Shown piece by piece: positions 1 through 7,140 of a stretch of 16,125 nt of DNA. The notes beneath the pieces are model-generated. The model had not been told where the DNA came from. It was given only the letters and a program-made list of their open reading frames with translations, and ran no database searches. Numbering within the stretch: the stretch's first letter is position 1; the number at the start of each line of letters is the position of its first letter. Both the position numbers and the translations under genes were made by a program. The stretch comes from Clostridiales bacterium UBA3259. GTDB taxonomy: Bacteria > Bacillota_A > Clostridia > Oscillospirales > Oscillospiraceae. The stretch is from contig DEUP01000044.1 in assembly GCA_002362625.1 (NCBI GenBank), forward strand, positions 1 to 16,125, given 5' to 3'.

Positions 1-344
1 GCGTTATTCAGTACGCATTATTTACAAACGCGCTTTAAAATTCGGAGACAGGATTTTTCTTGAAAGCTTCCTTCTTCTCCGAAAATATTTCACAAAATCC
101 GGGATGTTCCTGCCATGAAAGTTTGATAAACGCCAAAAAACAGGGCGTAAAAAAATAGCGCGCTTTTTTCAAAAACCAGCCGTTCTTGTCCGGGCGTCGT
201 GAGCCGGAAGAAAAAAGGTTCTGCATTTGATAAAAAAGTACCGAATTTGGAAATATTTGGTGATTTTATCCTGTTTTCAGGCTGCAAGCCAAAAAATTCC
301 CTGCATTATATCCAAAAAAAGGCGAATTTTGCGCCATTCGTCAA
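1..344. other. AT-rich non-coding stretch, no supported gene
   Basis: I see no convincing gene here. The sequence is visibly richer in A/T than the neighbouring genes, with many A and T runs. The short open frames on the minus strand (35-226, 90-287) have no recognisable domain, no good ribosome binding site and biased low-complexity translations. A small inverted repeat is present (TTCGGAGA at 41-48 and TCTCCGAA at 76-83), but it has no T tract behind it. The stretch is probably the 3' flank of a gene outside the window plus the upstream region of the nfeD operon. Confidence 0.5.
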
Positions 345-373
345 TTGACCTGGGGGCAAAAATCTGGTATGAT
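345..373 (+). promoter_or_regulatory. Sigma-A-type promoter of the nfeD-SPFH-DUF6440 operon
   Basis: The -35 box is TTGACC (345-350), the spacer is exactly 17 bases and the -10 box is TATGAT (368-373). The predicted start site lies near 380, about 34 bases ahead of the nfeD start codon, which is preceded by AAGGAGGG at 399-406. This is the only obvious promoter ahead of the three rightward genes. Confidence 0.8.
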
Positions 374-413
374 ATGACCATCCCAGTAAAGACGAATTAA
401 GGAGGGAGATCAT

Positions 414-884
414 ATGAGTCTGCTGGTAAGTAATGTATCCGCCACCGTCTGGCTGATTCTGCTGATCGGATTTCTGATCGCGGAAGGAGCCTGCCCCATC
501 CACCTGGTTTCCATCTGGTTCGCGGCCGGTTCCCTGGTGGCCCTGCTGGCAAGCCTGTTGGGAGCAGCCGTATGGCTTCAAATCACGCTGTTCCTTCTGG
601 TGTCCGGCGCCGCGCTGGCGCTGCTGTGGCCCATGGTACGCAAGTACATGAAGCCGAAGCTCACCGCCACCAACGTGGACGCGCTGGTGGGAACCGTGGG
701 CATCGTCCTCAGTCCCATTGACAACGTGGGTGCGGTAGGGCAGGTTCGGCTGGGCGGCATGGAATGGAGCGCCCGCAGCACCACCGGCGAGCCGATTCCT
801 CAGGGCGCAAAGGTTCGGGTGGACCGCGTCCAGGGTGTGAAGGCGTTCGTGACCGCTGTGGCAGTTCCCGAAGAAGTGAAGTAA
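414..884 (+). CDS. Short NfeD family membrane protein
   Basis: This 156-residue protein has about three hydrophobic membrane segments (roughly residues 9-26, 31-52 and 54-74). A soluble C-terminal beta-rich domain follows (about 88-150), with the spaced glycines and the EWSARS...IPQG...V pattern of the NfeD OB fold. It lacks the ClpP-like serine protease domain of long NfeD proteins, so it belongs to the short class. Family knowledge: NfeD proteins are encoded next to SPFH/stomatin-like proteins and are thought to work with them in membrane microdomains. That arrangement is seen here, because the next gene, 50 bases downstream, encodes an SPFH protein. The start has a strong AAGGAGGG site 7 bases upstream. 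The exact biochemical role is not known. Confidence 0.88.
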   Translation: MSLLVSNVSATVWLILLIGFLIAEGACPIHLVSIWFAAGSLVALLASLLGAAVWLQITLFLLVSGAALALLWPMVRKYMKPKLTATNVDALVGTVGIVLSPIDNVGAVGQVRLGGMEWSARSTTGEPIPQGAKVRVDRVQGVKAFVTAVAVPEEVK

Positions 885-934
885 GTTAAGCAGAGAGCAG
901 TCTTGTTCTCGGAGAAAAAACAGGAGGTAAATTT

Positions 935-1855
935 ATGGGTCTTATTATTTTAGCAGTCATCATTCTCATCGCGTTCATTATCATCATCACCAACATTGCC
1001 GTTGTCCAGCAGTCCCGTGCCTACGTCATTGAGCGTCTGGGCGCCTTCCACAGCGTGTGGGGCGTGGGACTTCACTTCAAGGTTCCCTTCCTGGATCGGG
1101 TTGCCCGGAAGGTCAGCCTGAAGGAACAGGTTCTCGACTATCCTCCCCAGCCTGTCATCACCAAGGACAACGTCACCATGCAGATCGACACGGTCATTTA
1201 CTTCCAGATCACCGACCCCAGGCTGTACACCTACGGCGTGGAGCAGCCCATGATGGCCATGGAAACCCTCACCGCCACCACCCTGCGTAACATCATCGGC
1301 GAGCTGGAGCTTGACCAGACCCTGAACTCCCGGGATCTGATCAACACCAAGATGCGGGCCATCCTGGACGTGGCCACCGATCCCTGGGGCATTAAGGTCA
1401 ACCGGGTGGAGCTGAAGAACATTCTGCCTCCCACCGACATCCAGAACTCCATGGAGAAGCAGATGAAGGCCGAGCGTGACCGTCGTCAGGCCATCTTGCA
1501 GGCGGAAGGCTCCAAAAAGTCCGCGATTCTCCTTGCCGAAGGTGAGCGGGAATCCGCCATTCTCCGGGCCGACGCCGAGAAGCAGGCCGCGATCCTCCGG
1601 GCAGAGGCCGAGCGTCAGTCCGCGATTCTGAAGGCCGAAGGCGAGGCCGAGGCCATCCGCAAGGTGCAGCAGGCTCTGGCCGATTCCCTGGAAATGCTCA
1701 ACGAGAAGGCCCCCAACGATTCCGTGCTGAAGCTCAAGTCCATCCAGGCCATGGAAAAGGTTGCCGACGGCAAGGCCACCAAGATCATCATTCCCAGCCA
1801 GATGCAGGGGCTGGTTGGTCTGGCCAACGGCATCGTCGAGGGTGTGAAGCAGTAA
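935..1855 (+). CDS. SPFH/Band 7 (slipin/QmcA-like) membrane protein
   Basis: This 306-residue stomatin-like protein has an N-terminal hydrophobic anchor (residues 2-24). An SPFH/Band 7 domain follows from about 25 to 180, including the GLHFKVPFLD segment and the IYFQITDP strand, and then a long charged helix. In that helix, residues 185-239 form five exact 11-residue repeats of the type xAILxAEGExx, which would build a hendecad coiled coil for oligomerisation. Family members form large membrane-bound ring or cage assemblies that organise membrane domains and interact with NfeD partners or membrane proteases. The length is normal for the QmcA/slipin group. AGGAGGT sits 7 bases ahead of the ATG. 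The gene lies between nfeD and a DUF6440 gene, whose ATG overlaps this stop by one base. Confidence 0.92.
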   Translation: MGLIILAVIILIAFIIIITNIAVVQQSRAYVIERLGAFHSVWGVGLHFKVPFLDRVARKVSLKEQVLDYPPQPVITKDNVTMQIDTVIYFQITDPRLYTYGVEQPMMAMETLTATTLRNIIGELELDQTLNSRDLINTKMRAILDVATDPWGIKVNRVELKNILPPTDIQNSMEKQMKAERDRRQAILQAEGSKKSAILLAEGERESAILRADAEKQAAILRAEAERQSAILKAEGEAEAIRKVQQALADSLEMLNEKAPNDSVLKLKSIQAMEKVADGKATKIIIPSQMQGLVGLANGIVEGVKQ

Positions 1856-2052
1856 TGGCAAAGCAGGATAACCGTTTTTTCAAGGTCTATTCTCAGGGCG
1901 GCGCCCTCAGCTCCTTAAATGAAGTGTGGGTGGACAAACGAACCGGCGTCAACTATTTGTTCCACGTCAACGGCTACGCGGGAGGGTTAACTCCTCTCCT
2001 CAATGCCGACGGAAAACCGGTGGTAACCCCTGTCACCTGGGAAAAGGAATAA
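1855..2052 (+). CDS. DUF6440 family small protein
   Basis: This 65-residue soluble protein begins with KQDNRFFKVY. Its core, VDKRTGVNYLFHVNGYAGGL, followed by TPLLNADGKP, is the characteristic pattern of DUF6440 as I recognise it. The function is unknown. It has no signal peptide or membrane segment. Its ATG overlaps the SPFH gene's TAA by one base (TAATG), so it is probably translated by coupling and co-transcribed as the last gene of the operon. A strong terminator hairpin begins 8 bases after its stop. It could be a small accessory to the SPFH/NfeD pair, but that rests on position alone. Confidence 0.85.
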   Translation: MAKQDNRFFKVYSQGGALSSLNEVWVDKRTGVNYLFHVNGYAGGLTPLLNADGKPVVTPVTWEKE

Positions 2053-2059
2053 CAGCAGT

Positions 2060-2093
2060 CCTGCCGCGGTTTTAGCCGCGGCAGGATCTTTTT
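2060..2093 (+). terminator. Intrinsic terminator of the nfeD-SPFH-DUF6440 operon
   Basis: A perfect 10-bp stem, CCTGCCGCGG (2060-2069) with CCGCGGCAGG (2076-2085), has a 6-base loop and is followed by a T5 run at 2089-2093. The T run overlaps the stop codon of the convergent SLH gene. On the minus strand the same hairpin follows that stop by 6 bases but has only a poor T tract, so it may act in both directions, more strongly for the plus strand. Confidence 0.88.
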
Positions 2094-3261
2094 ACGCCTG
2101 ATTCAGCTTGCTTGCCAGATACAGCACCTGGGCGGCTACGCCCCGGGTCACAGGGCTGTCCCCATCCAGGGTGATCCCACGGCCCGCCAGGGCGGTCAGG
2201 GCATCCTGACCCCAGACGGGTGTTGCTTCCTCTTCCTGACCAAGGGCCTCCTTCTCCAGCTTCAGGGCACTGCACAGCATCACAGCGGCCTCCGCGCCGG
2301 TAACCGGCTCGTCAGCGCCGAAGACCTGCTGCTCCTGTAGCCCCGCGGTGACTCCGGCGCGCATAGCGGCGGCCAGGTACGGCTGAAGCCATTGGGGAAT
2401 TTCATCGGTGTAGCCGGTGTATACCAGGTCTTCATCCGTGGGAATGTCCAGGGCCTTGACCAGCATGGTCACGAATTCCCCTCTGGTTACCTGCCGCTCC
2501 GGAGAGAAGCAGGTCTTGTCCCCCAGGGTCTCCCCAATGAAGATCCCCGTATGCTTCATCCACTCCGCCGCGAACTGGCACTCCTTGCCCAGGGTGTCCG
2601 TATACTGGGGCGCTTCCGTGGGCTTCAGCACAGTGATGGTAACAGCAGCCTCCCGGGACACGTTCCCGGCGGGATCTGTAGCGGTGAAGGTGAAGGAATC
2701 CACGCCAATTTTATTCTTCTTTGGCGTATAGGTGAAGCTGCCATCCTCACGAAGAACCACATTTCCCCGTTTGGGAGCGCGGGTAACGGTATAGGTCATG
2801 GGCTGGCCCTCGGGATCCGTGGCCTTCACGTTTCCCTTTGCGGGAATATTCTTATAGGTTTCCACGGCGGAATCCTCCGCCACCGGCGGCAGATCCTCCT
2901 TACCCCGGATGCCGATGGTCATGGTCACGTTTCCTTCCACCCGGTCAGAGAAGATGGGCAGGTAGCCAACCTGGACGCTTTGATCCGTTTCCGTCCGCAC
3001 CGGGGCGAAGGTCATCTGGGACACCTGATCCGCGGTGAGGATATCTCCCGCCCGGAGAATCCGGGTGCCCAGCATTACGCTGCCCTTGTCCTGGGGAAGG
3101 TCCGTGATGCAGATTCCGGTAATAGCCTCCTCGGGTGAAAAGTCCTCCGGAGAGAAGCAGTACACGCTGTCGCTGTCCACCTCCAGGGCACTTACCGGCC
3201 CGGCCAGGGCAATCGCGCAGCCCAGGGCGGTAAGGAAAGGAATGGCTCGTATTCGATTCAT
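2092..3261 (-). CDS. Secreted Ig/cadherin-like domain protein with SLH repeats
   Basis: This 389-residue surface protein has a Sec-type signal peptide (residues 1 to about 25, basic start, hydrophobic core, cleavage probably after PVSA). Residues 27-122 form a domain I cannot name that begins with YCFSPEDFSPEEA. A bacterial Ig/cadherin-like domain follows at about 126-211 (PPVAED, KATDPEGQPMTY, GSFTYTPKKN, DSFTFTATDPAGN). The C-terminal third carries S-layer homology repeats: clear ones at about 225-275 and 288-335 (QVTRGEFVTML, EPVTGAEAAVML) and a weaker third at 348-387 (SPVTRGVAAQVL). SLH repeats bind secondary cell-wall polymers, so the protein is probably held on the cell wall. The Ig-like part suggests a structural or adhesive role, but the ligand is unknown. 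GGAGGT lies 8 bases before the ATG. I could not identify a clear promoter in the short gap upstream. Confidence 0.85.
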   Translation of the reverse strand: MNRIRAIPFLTALGCAIALAGPVSALEVDSDSVYCFSPEDFSPEEAITGICITDLPQDKGSVMLGTRILRAGDILTADQVSQMTFAPVRTETDQSVQVGYLPIFSDRVEGNVTMTIGIRGKEDLPPVAEDSAVETYKNIPAKGNVKATDPEGQPMTYTVTRAPKRGNVVLREDGSFTYTPKKNKIGVDSFTFTATDPAGNVSREAAVTITVLKPTEAPQYTDTLGKECQFAAEWMKHTGIFIGETLGDKTCFSPERQVTRGEFVTMLVKALDIPTDEDLVYTGYTDEIPQWLQPYLAAAMRAGVTAGLQEQQVFGADEPVTGAEAAVMLCSALKLEKEALGQEEEATPVWGQDALTALAGRGITLDGDSPVTRGVAAQVLYLASKLNQA

Positions 3262-3322
3262 GGTTCATACCTCCAAAATTAATTTCCGATGGTATTGTTT
3301 GCCAGCCCCAGGAAAATTATTC

Positions 3323-3358
3323 AAAAAAATCCAGTGGACTCTTCCTTTCCTCTGGATT
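3323..3358 (-). terminator. Second (downstream) terminator after larC
   Basis: Read on the minus strand, an 11-bp stem with one T-T mismatch (3348-3358 with 3328-3338) has a 9-base loop. It runs straight into seven T residues (the A run at 3323-3329 on the plus strand). It lies between larC and the co-directional SLH gene and would isolate the latter from lar operon transcription. Confidence 0.75.
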
Positions 3359-3369
3359 CCCCAAAAATG

Positions 3370-3403
3370 AAAGCGTCTCAGACCCAAAAACCTGAGACGC
3401 TTT
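3370..3403 (-). terminator. Intrinsic terminator directly after larC
   Basis: A perfect 12-bp stem (AAAGCGTCTCAG at 3370-3381 with its complement at 3392-3403) has a 10-base loop and starts 6 bases after the larC stop codon. On the minus strand it is followed by CATTTTTGG, a slightly interrupted T tract. Confidence 0.82.
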
Positions 3404-3409
3404 TATGTC

Positions 3410-4597
3410 TTATGACTGCTTCTGTTTTGCCTCCAAAAGGCTGATCTCTTCCTCCCGGGCCAGAGCTGCCAAATCCTCATATTCCGGCTTTTCCCGGCAG
3501 ACGCCGTATCCCTGAGACACCTTGAAGCGGACGCCGTTCCGGGTTTCCTCCCGGCGCTCCAGGGTATAGCGGCGCTTCTCCGCCTCCCGGATGCCCAGGG
3601 TGGTGGTATGCCGGAACAGAAGCTTTACAAACCGGTCACGCTCTCCCATGGGGCACAGCACGGTGAGCATCACGCCGGGACGGCACTTTTTCATGCCGAT
3701 GGGAATGGTGTAAACGTCCAGCGCCCCCGCGTTCAGCAGGGCCTCCATGGCAAAGCCAATCTCCTCGCCGGTCATATCGTCCAGGTTGCAGGACAGCTCC
3801 GCCACGGTGTCCCCGGTTTCCTCCCCGCTGCCCAGCATGGCACGCAGGCAGTTGGCCACGGGGAAATCCTTGCTTCCCATGCCATAGCCCAGGCTGCTGA
3901 CCCGCATCACAGGCTGAGGGCCAAAGGCTGTGACAAAGTATTTCAGCAGGGCCGCCCCGGTGGGGGTGCAAAGCTCTCCCTGGATGCTTCCGCCGTATGT
4001 GGGAATCCCTGTGAGGATCTTTGCCGTGGCGGGAGCGGGCACAGGCAGAATTCCATGGGCACAGTGGACGTGGCCGCTGCCCACATGGACGGGACTGGCA
4101 TAGACCGCCTGGGGAGAAAGCTTCTCCATAAGCAGGCACACGGCGGTGATATCCGTCAGAGCGTCCAGGGAGCCTACCTCATGGAAATGAATCTGATTCA
4201 CCGGCACGCCGTGGACACTGCTTTCCGCCTGGGCAATGATTTCGTATACGTTCCTGATGTCCTGCCGCACCCTCGGGGAAACAGGCAGGCGCTCCACCAG
4301 ATGGGAAATGTCCTCCATGCCGCTGTGATGATGGTGATGCTCGTGATCATGCTCGTGGTCATGTTCGTGCTCGTGATGATCGTGGCTGTGTTCCTCTTGA
4401 CCATGAACGGTGACGGAAAAGCGGCTTCCGGTGATGCCGCACTTTTCTCCGGGGTAGAGGGCTGCTGTCACGCCGGGCAATCCCAGATTGTTCAGAATCC
4501 GGAGCACATCCTCCTTGTCCGGAACCAATTCCAGCAGGGCGGCGGCCAGCATATCTCCCGCCGCGCCCATGCCGCAGTCCAAATATAAGATTCCCAT
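3410..4597 (-). CDS. larC: Nickel-pincer cofactor biosynthesis nickel-insertion protein LarC
   Basis: LarC is the CTP-dependent nickel insertase of NPN cofactor synthesis; it inserts Ni into the pyridinium bis-thiocarboxylate mononucleotide made by LarB and LarE. The 395-residue protein starts with the family signature LYLDCGMGAAGDM. A histidine-rich metal-binding linker follows at residues 70-91, with 14 His in 22 residues. Further conserved segments are HFHEVGSLDAL, GSGHVHCAHG, PVPAPAT, ELCTPTGAAL and, in the C-terminal LarC2 domain, CNLDDMTGEEIG and PIGMKKCRPG. In Lactiplantibacillus plantarum the two halves are joined only by programmed frameshifting; here they form one uninterrupted frame of normal full length. 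The gene follows larB by 4 bases, is last in the operon and is followed by two terminators. Confidence 0.96.
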   Translation of the reverse strand: MGILYLDCGMGAAGDMLAAALLELVPDKEDVLRILNNLGLPGVTAALYPGEKCGITGSRFSVTVHGQEEHSHDHHEHEHDHEHDHEHHHHHSGMEDISHLVERLPVSPRVRQDIRNVYEIIAQAESSVHGVPVNQIHFHEVGSLDALTDITAVCLLMEKLSPQAVYASPVHVGSGHVHCAHGILPVPAPATAKILTGIPTYGGSIQGELCTPTGAALLKYFVTAFGPQPVMRVSSLGYGMGSKDFPVANCLRAMLGSGEETGDTVAELSCNLDDMTGEEIGFAMEALLNAGALDVYTIPIGMKKCRPGVMLTVLCPMGERDRFVKLLFRHTTTLGIREAEKRRYTLERREETRNGVRFKVSQGYGVCREKPEYEDLAALAREEEISLLEAKQKQS

Positions 4598-4601
4598 TTT
4601 C

Positions 4602-5351
4602 TCAGCCTCCCAGGTGATTGATCATGCTGGCCAGATATCCCGCCCCAAAGCCGTTGTCGATGTTCACCACCGACACCCCGCTGGCGCAGGAATTGAGCAT
4701 GGAAAGCAGGGCGGTAACGCCTCCAAAGGCCGTTCCGTAGCCCACGCTGGTGGGAACGGCGATCACCGGACAGTCCACCAACCCGCCGATAACGCTGGCC
4801 AGAGCCCCCTCCATTCCCGCAATGGCCACCACAACCCGGGCGGACATGAGATCGTCGGCATGGGACAGCAGCCGATGGATCCCGGCCACGCCCACATCAT
4901 ACAGCCGCACCACCTGATTCCCCAGAGCCTGGGCGGTGAGGGCCGCTTCCTCAGCCACGGGAATGTCGCTGGTGCCGCCGGTGGCGATGACGATTTTCCC
5001 CTGACCGTCTATGGGGGGCAGCTGCCCCACAATACCAATTTTCGCCTCTTCGTGGTAGTCAAGGGGCAGCTGCCCGGACAGGGCCTGGGCGCTCTCCGGT
5101 GACAGCCGGGTAATCAGAATGGTCTTCTGGCCATCCTCCCGCATCCGGCTTGCAATGCCCAAAATCTGCTCCGGGGTCTTTCCGCCGCCGTAGATCACCT
5201 CGGCAACCCCCTGACGCAGCTTCCGGTGGGTGTCGATTTTGGCGAAGCCCAGATCCTCAAAGGGCGCTTTTTTCAGTTCCAGCAGGGCGCTGTCCACGCT
5301 GACAGCGCCGCGGCGCACATCCTCCAATAATTTACGCAAATCACCGTTCAC
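4602..5351 (-). CDS. larB: Nickel-pincer cofactor biosynthesis carboxylase/hydrolase LarB
   Basis: LarB starts NPN synthesis: it carboxylates the pyridinium ring of nicotinic acid adenine dinucleotide and cleaves the phosphoanhydride. The 249-residue protein has an N-terminal helical part and a C-terminal AIR-carboxylase-like (PurE-like) domain with ATGGTSDIPVAEEA (123-136), YDVGVAGIHRL (151-161) and AGMEGALASVIGGLV (178-192). Cys222 in NSCASGV matches the catalytic cysteine known at position 221 of the L. plantarum enzyme, and Glu181 matches its Glu180, as I recall them. The start is GTG, overlapping the larE stop by four bases (GTGA). It is supported by GGAGG 7 bases upstream inside larE. 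An in-frame fusion or truncation is not seen. Confidence 0.96.
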   Translation of the reverse strand: MNGDLRKLLEDVRRGAVSVDSALLELKKAPFEDLGFAKIDTHRKLRQGVAEVIYGGGKTPEQILGIASRMREDGQKTILITRLSPESAQALSGQLPLDYHEEAKIGIVGQLPPIDGQGKIVIATGGTSDIPVAEEAALTAQALGNQVVRLYDVGVAGIHRLLSHADDLMSARVVVAIAGMEGALASVIGGLVDCPVIAVPTSVGYGTAFGGVTALLSMLNSCASGVSVVNIDNGFGAGYLASMINHLGG

Positions 5352-6094
5352 GGTCTTACCTCCAAGTCCAGCAGTATGTCCGAAAAATCCGCCCGAAGGG
5401 CCTCCCTGATCTGGGCGCGCTTTTCCAAAGCCAGCCCCAGCTGTTCCTCTTTTACCTGGATTTTTGCCGCCTTTCCCAGCAGCCGGATCCGGAAATCCCG
5501 AAATCCCAGTCTTGTCAGCGCCCCTTCTCCCCGCTCTATGGCAGCCAGGGCGTCTTCCGCAATGGGAACCCCTGTGGGGATCCGGGTGGCAAGGCAGGCG
5601 TAGGCAGGCTTGTCCCAGGTAAACAGTCCCGCCTCCCGGCTCTTCTCCCGGATTTCCGCCTTGGTCAGTCCAGCCTCCCGCAGGGGAGAGAGAACCCCGT
5701 TTTCCTTCAGCGCCAGAAAGCCGGGCCGGTCGGAGACATCGTCAGAGGCGTTGGTTCCGTCCAGCAGGAGGGTGTAGCCATCCCGGGCAGCCGCCTCCTG
5801 AATGGCGCCGAGAATGGCCTGCTTGCAGTAGTAGCACCGGTTGCCTGGGTTTTTCCGGATGGTATCCGAGGCGAGGATATCCTTTTCCACCACGGTTATG
5901 GGAATGCCCAGCTCCCGGGTCAGCTTCCCCGCGTCTTCCAGTTCAAAAGCCGGCTGAAAGCAGGTTTTCACATAGTAGGGGCGCACGTCCGCCCCCAGAG
6001 TCCGGGCGGCGTACAGCAGGTACGCCGAATCCACGCCGCCGGAAAAGGCCAGAGCGGCCTTGGGATGCGCTGAAAAGAAATCCCTCAGGGTCAT
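5348..6094 (-). CDS. larE: Sulfur transferase LarE of nickel-pincer cofactor synthesis (three-cysteine type)
   Basis: LarE is an ATP-pyrophosphatase that adenylates the carboxylates of the LarB product and inserts sulfur. The 248-residue protein has the PP-loop SGGVDS (18-23) and the LDGTNASDD segment (111-119). It carries Cys87 and Cys90 in NRCYYC plus Cys167 in PAYACLATRIP. The L. plantarum enzyme has only the last cysteine, which it sacrifices as sulfur donor. Enzymes with all three cysteines bind a [4Fe-4S] cluster and are thought to use external sulfide catalytically. By this pattern the protein belongs to the cluster type; that assignment is inferred from sequence. Its ATG overlaps the hydrolase gene's stop by four bases (ATGA), and its stop overlaps the larB start by four bases. 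Confidence 0.96.
   Translation of the reverse strand: MTLRDFFSAHPKAALAFSGGVDSAYLLYAARTLGADVRPYYVKTCFQPAFELEDAGKLTRELGIPITVVEKDILASDTIRKNPGNRCYYCKQAILGAIQEAAARDGYTLLLDGTNASDDVSDRPGFLALKENGVLSPLREAGLTKAEIREKSREAGLFTWDKPAYACLATRIPTGVPIAEDALAAIERGEGALTRLGFRDFRIRLLGKAAKIQVKEEQLGLALEKRAQIREALRADFSDILLDLEVRP
5359..5363 (-). promoter_or_regulatory. Ribosome binding site that decides the larB GTG start
   Basis: On the minus strand GGAGG (followed by TAA) lies inside the last codons of larE, 7 bases before the GTG at 5349-5351. No ATG with a comparable site exists nearby, so translation of larB is probably coupled to larE. Confidence 0.75.
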
Positions 6095-7113
6095 GCTTCA
6101 AACTCCTTTTGCGTTTCGGCCCGCTGAGGGGGCCGTTCCAACTGGTCAAAGTCCTGCCAGAAATACCGAAGGGCGTCCTCATAGTCCTCCGGATCCATAA
6201 AATAGCTCATTGCATGGCCCGCTCCCGGCACAATCAGCATCCGCTTGGGCGCCGCGCAGGCCTCATAATTTTCATAGGCCATCCGGACAGGCACGAACCG
6301 ATCCTCTTCCCCATGAATCAGCAAAACAGGAATATTGGTCTTCTCTAAAGCGCCGGCGGCGGAATAGTGGAAGGGATTCAGCCGGTTCCGCTTCCGGTAG
6401 AGGCTTCCGGCGGCGAAGCGATGCAGGCCGTAGGGGATATGGAGGTTGTCGCTGGCAACGTGCCGCCAGATGTCGTCGGGAGAGGTAAAGCCGCAGTCCG
6501 CCACGATTCCCTTGACGTTCCCGGGCAGCTTAAGTCCTGAGGCCATCAGCACCGTGGCCGCTCCCATGGAAATACCGTACAGATAAATGGGAAGCGTCCG
6601 GGACTTCTCCCGGATTGTCCAATCCACCCATTCCTGGCAGTCAAACTGCTCCGTCGCCCCGAAGCCCATGTAATCTCCGCCGCTGCCGTTCTGTCCCCGC
6701 TGCTCGATATAGAGTACACTGCAATGGTTTTCATGAAGGAAAGGGGCCGCCATGCCGAAATCCCGGTTCCAGCTGGTGCGCCAGCCGTGGACGGCAATGA
6801 TGATCCGCTGGGGATCCAGGCCTTCCTGCCAGTGGCCCGCCAGGGTCACCCCGTCCCGGGCGGTAATGGAAACCGGCTCCGTGTCCGCTTCCAGAAGAGC
6901 CTGGGCGGCGTCCCTGCGGTAGGCCCTGAAGGCGTCGTTTCCCTTGCTGCCGGAAACCAAATGGTGGGTTTTCTTCATCACCCCTGGCTGTTCCCGATCC
7001 AGAGCCGCCCGGACAAAAAACCGGGTGGTCAGGTAGGAGGTGGCGGCGGCCAGAGCGGATACTCCCGCCAGGGCGCCCAGGGTTTTTCCAAAACGCTTTC
7101 CGGATCGCTCCAT
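6091..7113 (-). CDS. Membrane-anchored alpha/beta hydrolase
   Basis: This 340-residue serine hydrolase has a short hydrophobic N-terminal segment (about residues 11-27) after basic residues, suggesting a membrane anchor with the enzyme outside the cytoplasm. The alpha/beta hydrolase fold covers about 85-320, with the oxyanion-type AVHGW (107-111), the nucleophile elbow GISMG (Ser182), the acid in HGEEDRFVP (Asp271) and GAGHAMSY (His300). Relatives are annotated as prolyl-oligopeptidase-like or BAAT/acyl-CoA thioester hydrolase-like esterases; the substrate cannot be told. The gene sits second in the operon, 27 bases after the DUF3737 gene with AAGGAG ahead of the ATG, and its stop overlaps the larE start by four bases. 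Co-transcription with lar genes is clear; a role in nickel cofactor use is not established. Confidence 0.88.
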   Translation of the reverse strand: MERSGKRFGKTLGALAGVSALAAATSYLTTRFFVRAALDREQPGVMKKTHHLVSGSKGNDAFRAYRRDAAQALLEADTEPVSITARDGVTLAGHWQEGLDPQRIIIAVHGWRTSWNRDFGMAAPFLHENHCSVLYIEQRGQNGSGGDYMGFGATEQFDCQEWVDWTIREKSRTLPIYLYGISMGAATVLMASGLKLPGNVKGIVADCGFTSPDDIWRHVASDNLHIPYGLHRFAAGSLYRKRNRLNPFHYSAAGALEKTNIPVLLIHGEEDRFVPVRMAYENYEACAAPKRMLIVPGAGHAMSYFMDPEDYEDALRYFWQDFDQLERPPQRAETQKEFEA

Positions 7114-7140
7114 AATCAGACTCCTTTCCTGAAGTGACGC

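Noticed and set aside
140..180. GCGCGC followed by six T as a terminator at the left edge
   Set aside because: The palindrome has no room for a loop and no extended stem, so it does not form a usable terminator hairpin.
1487..1651. 33-base direct repeats as a possible CRISPR or minisatellite
   Set aside because: They are degenerate, have no spacers and are fully explained as codons of the 11-residue protein repeats.
950..1861. 303-residue minus-strand open frame opposite the SPFH gene
   Set aside because: It is the shadow of a highly repetitive, GC-rich coding frame. Its translation is rich in Gly, Leu and His with no domain, while the plus frame is a clear SPFH protein with a good ribosome binding site.
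3608..4588. 326-residue plus-strand frame antisense to larC
   Set aside because: larC is unmistakable on the other strand. The antisense product is low complexity, including a Met/Val-rich stretch opposite the His-rich linker.
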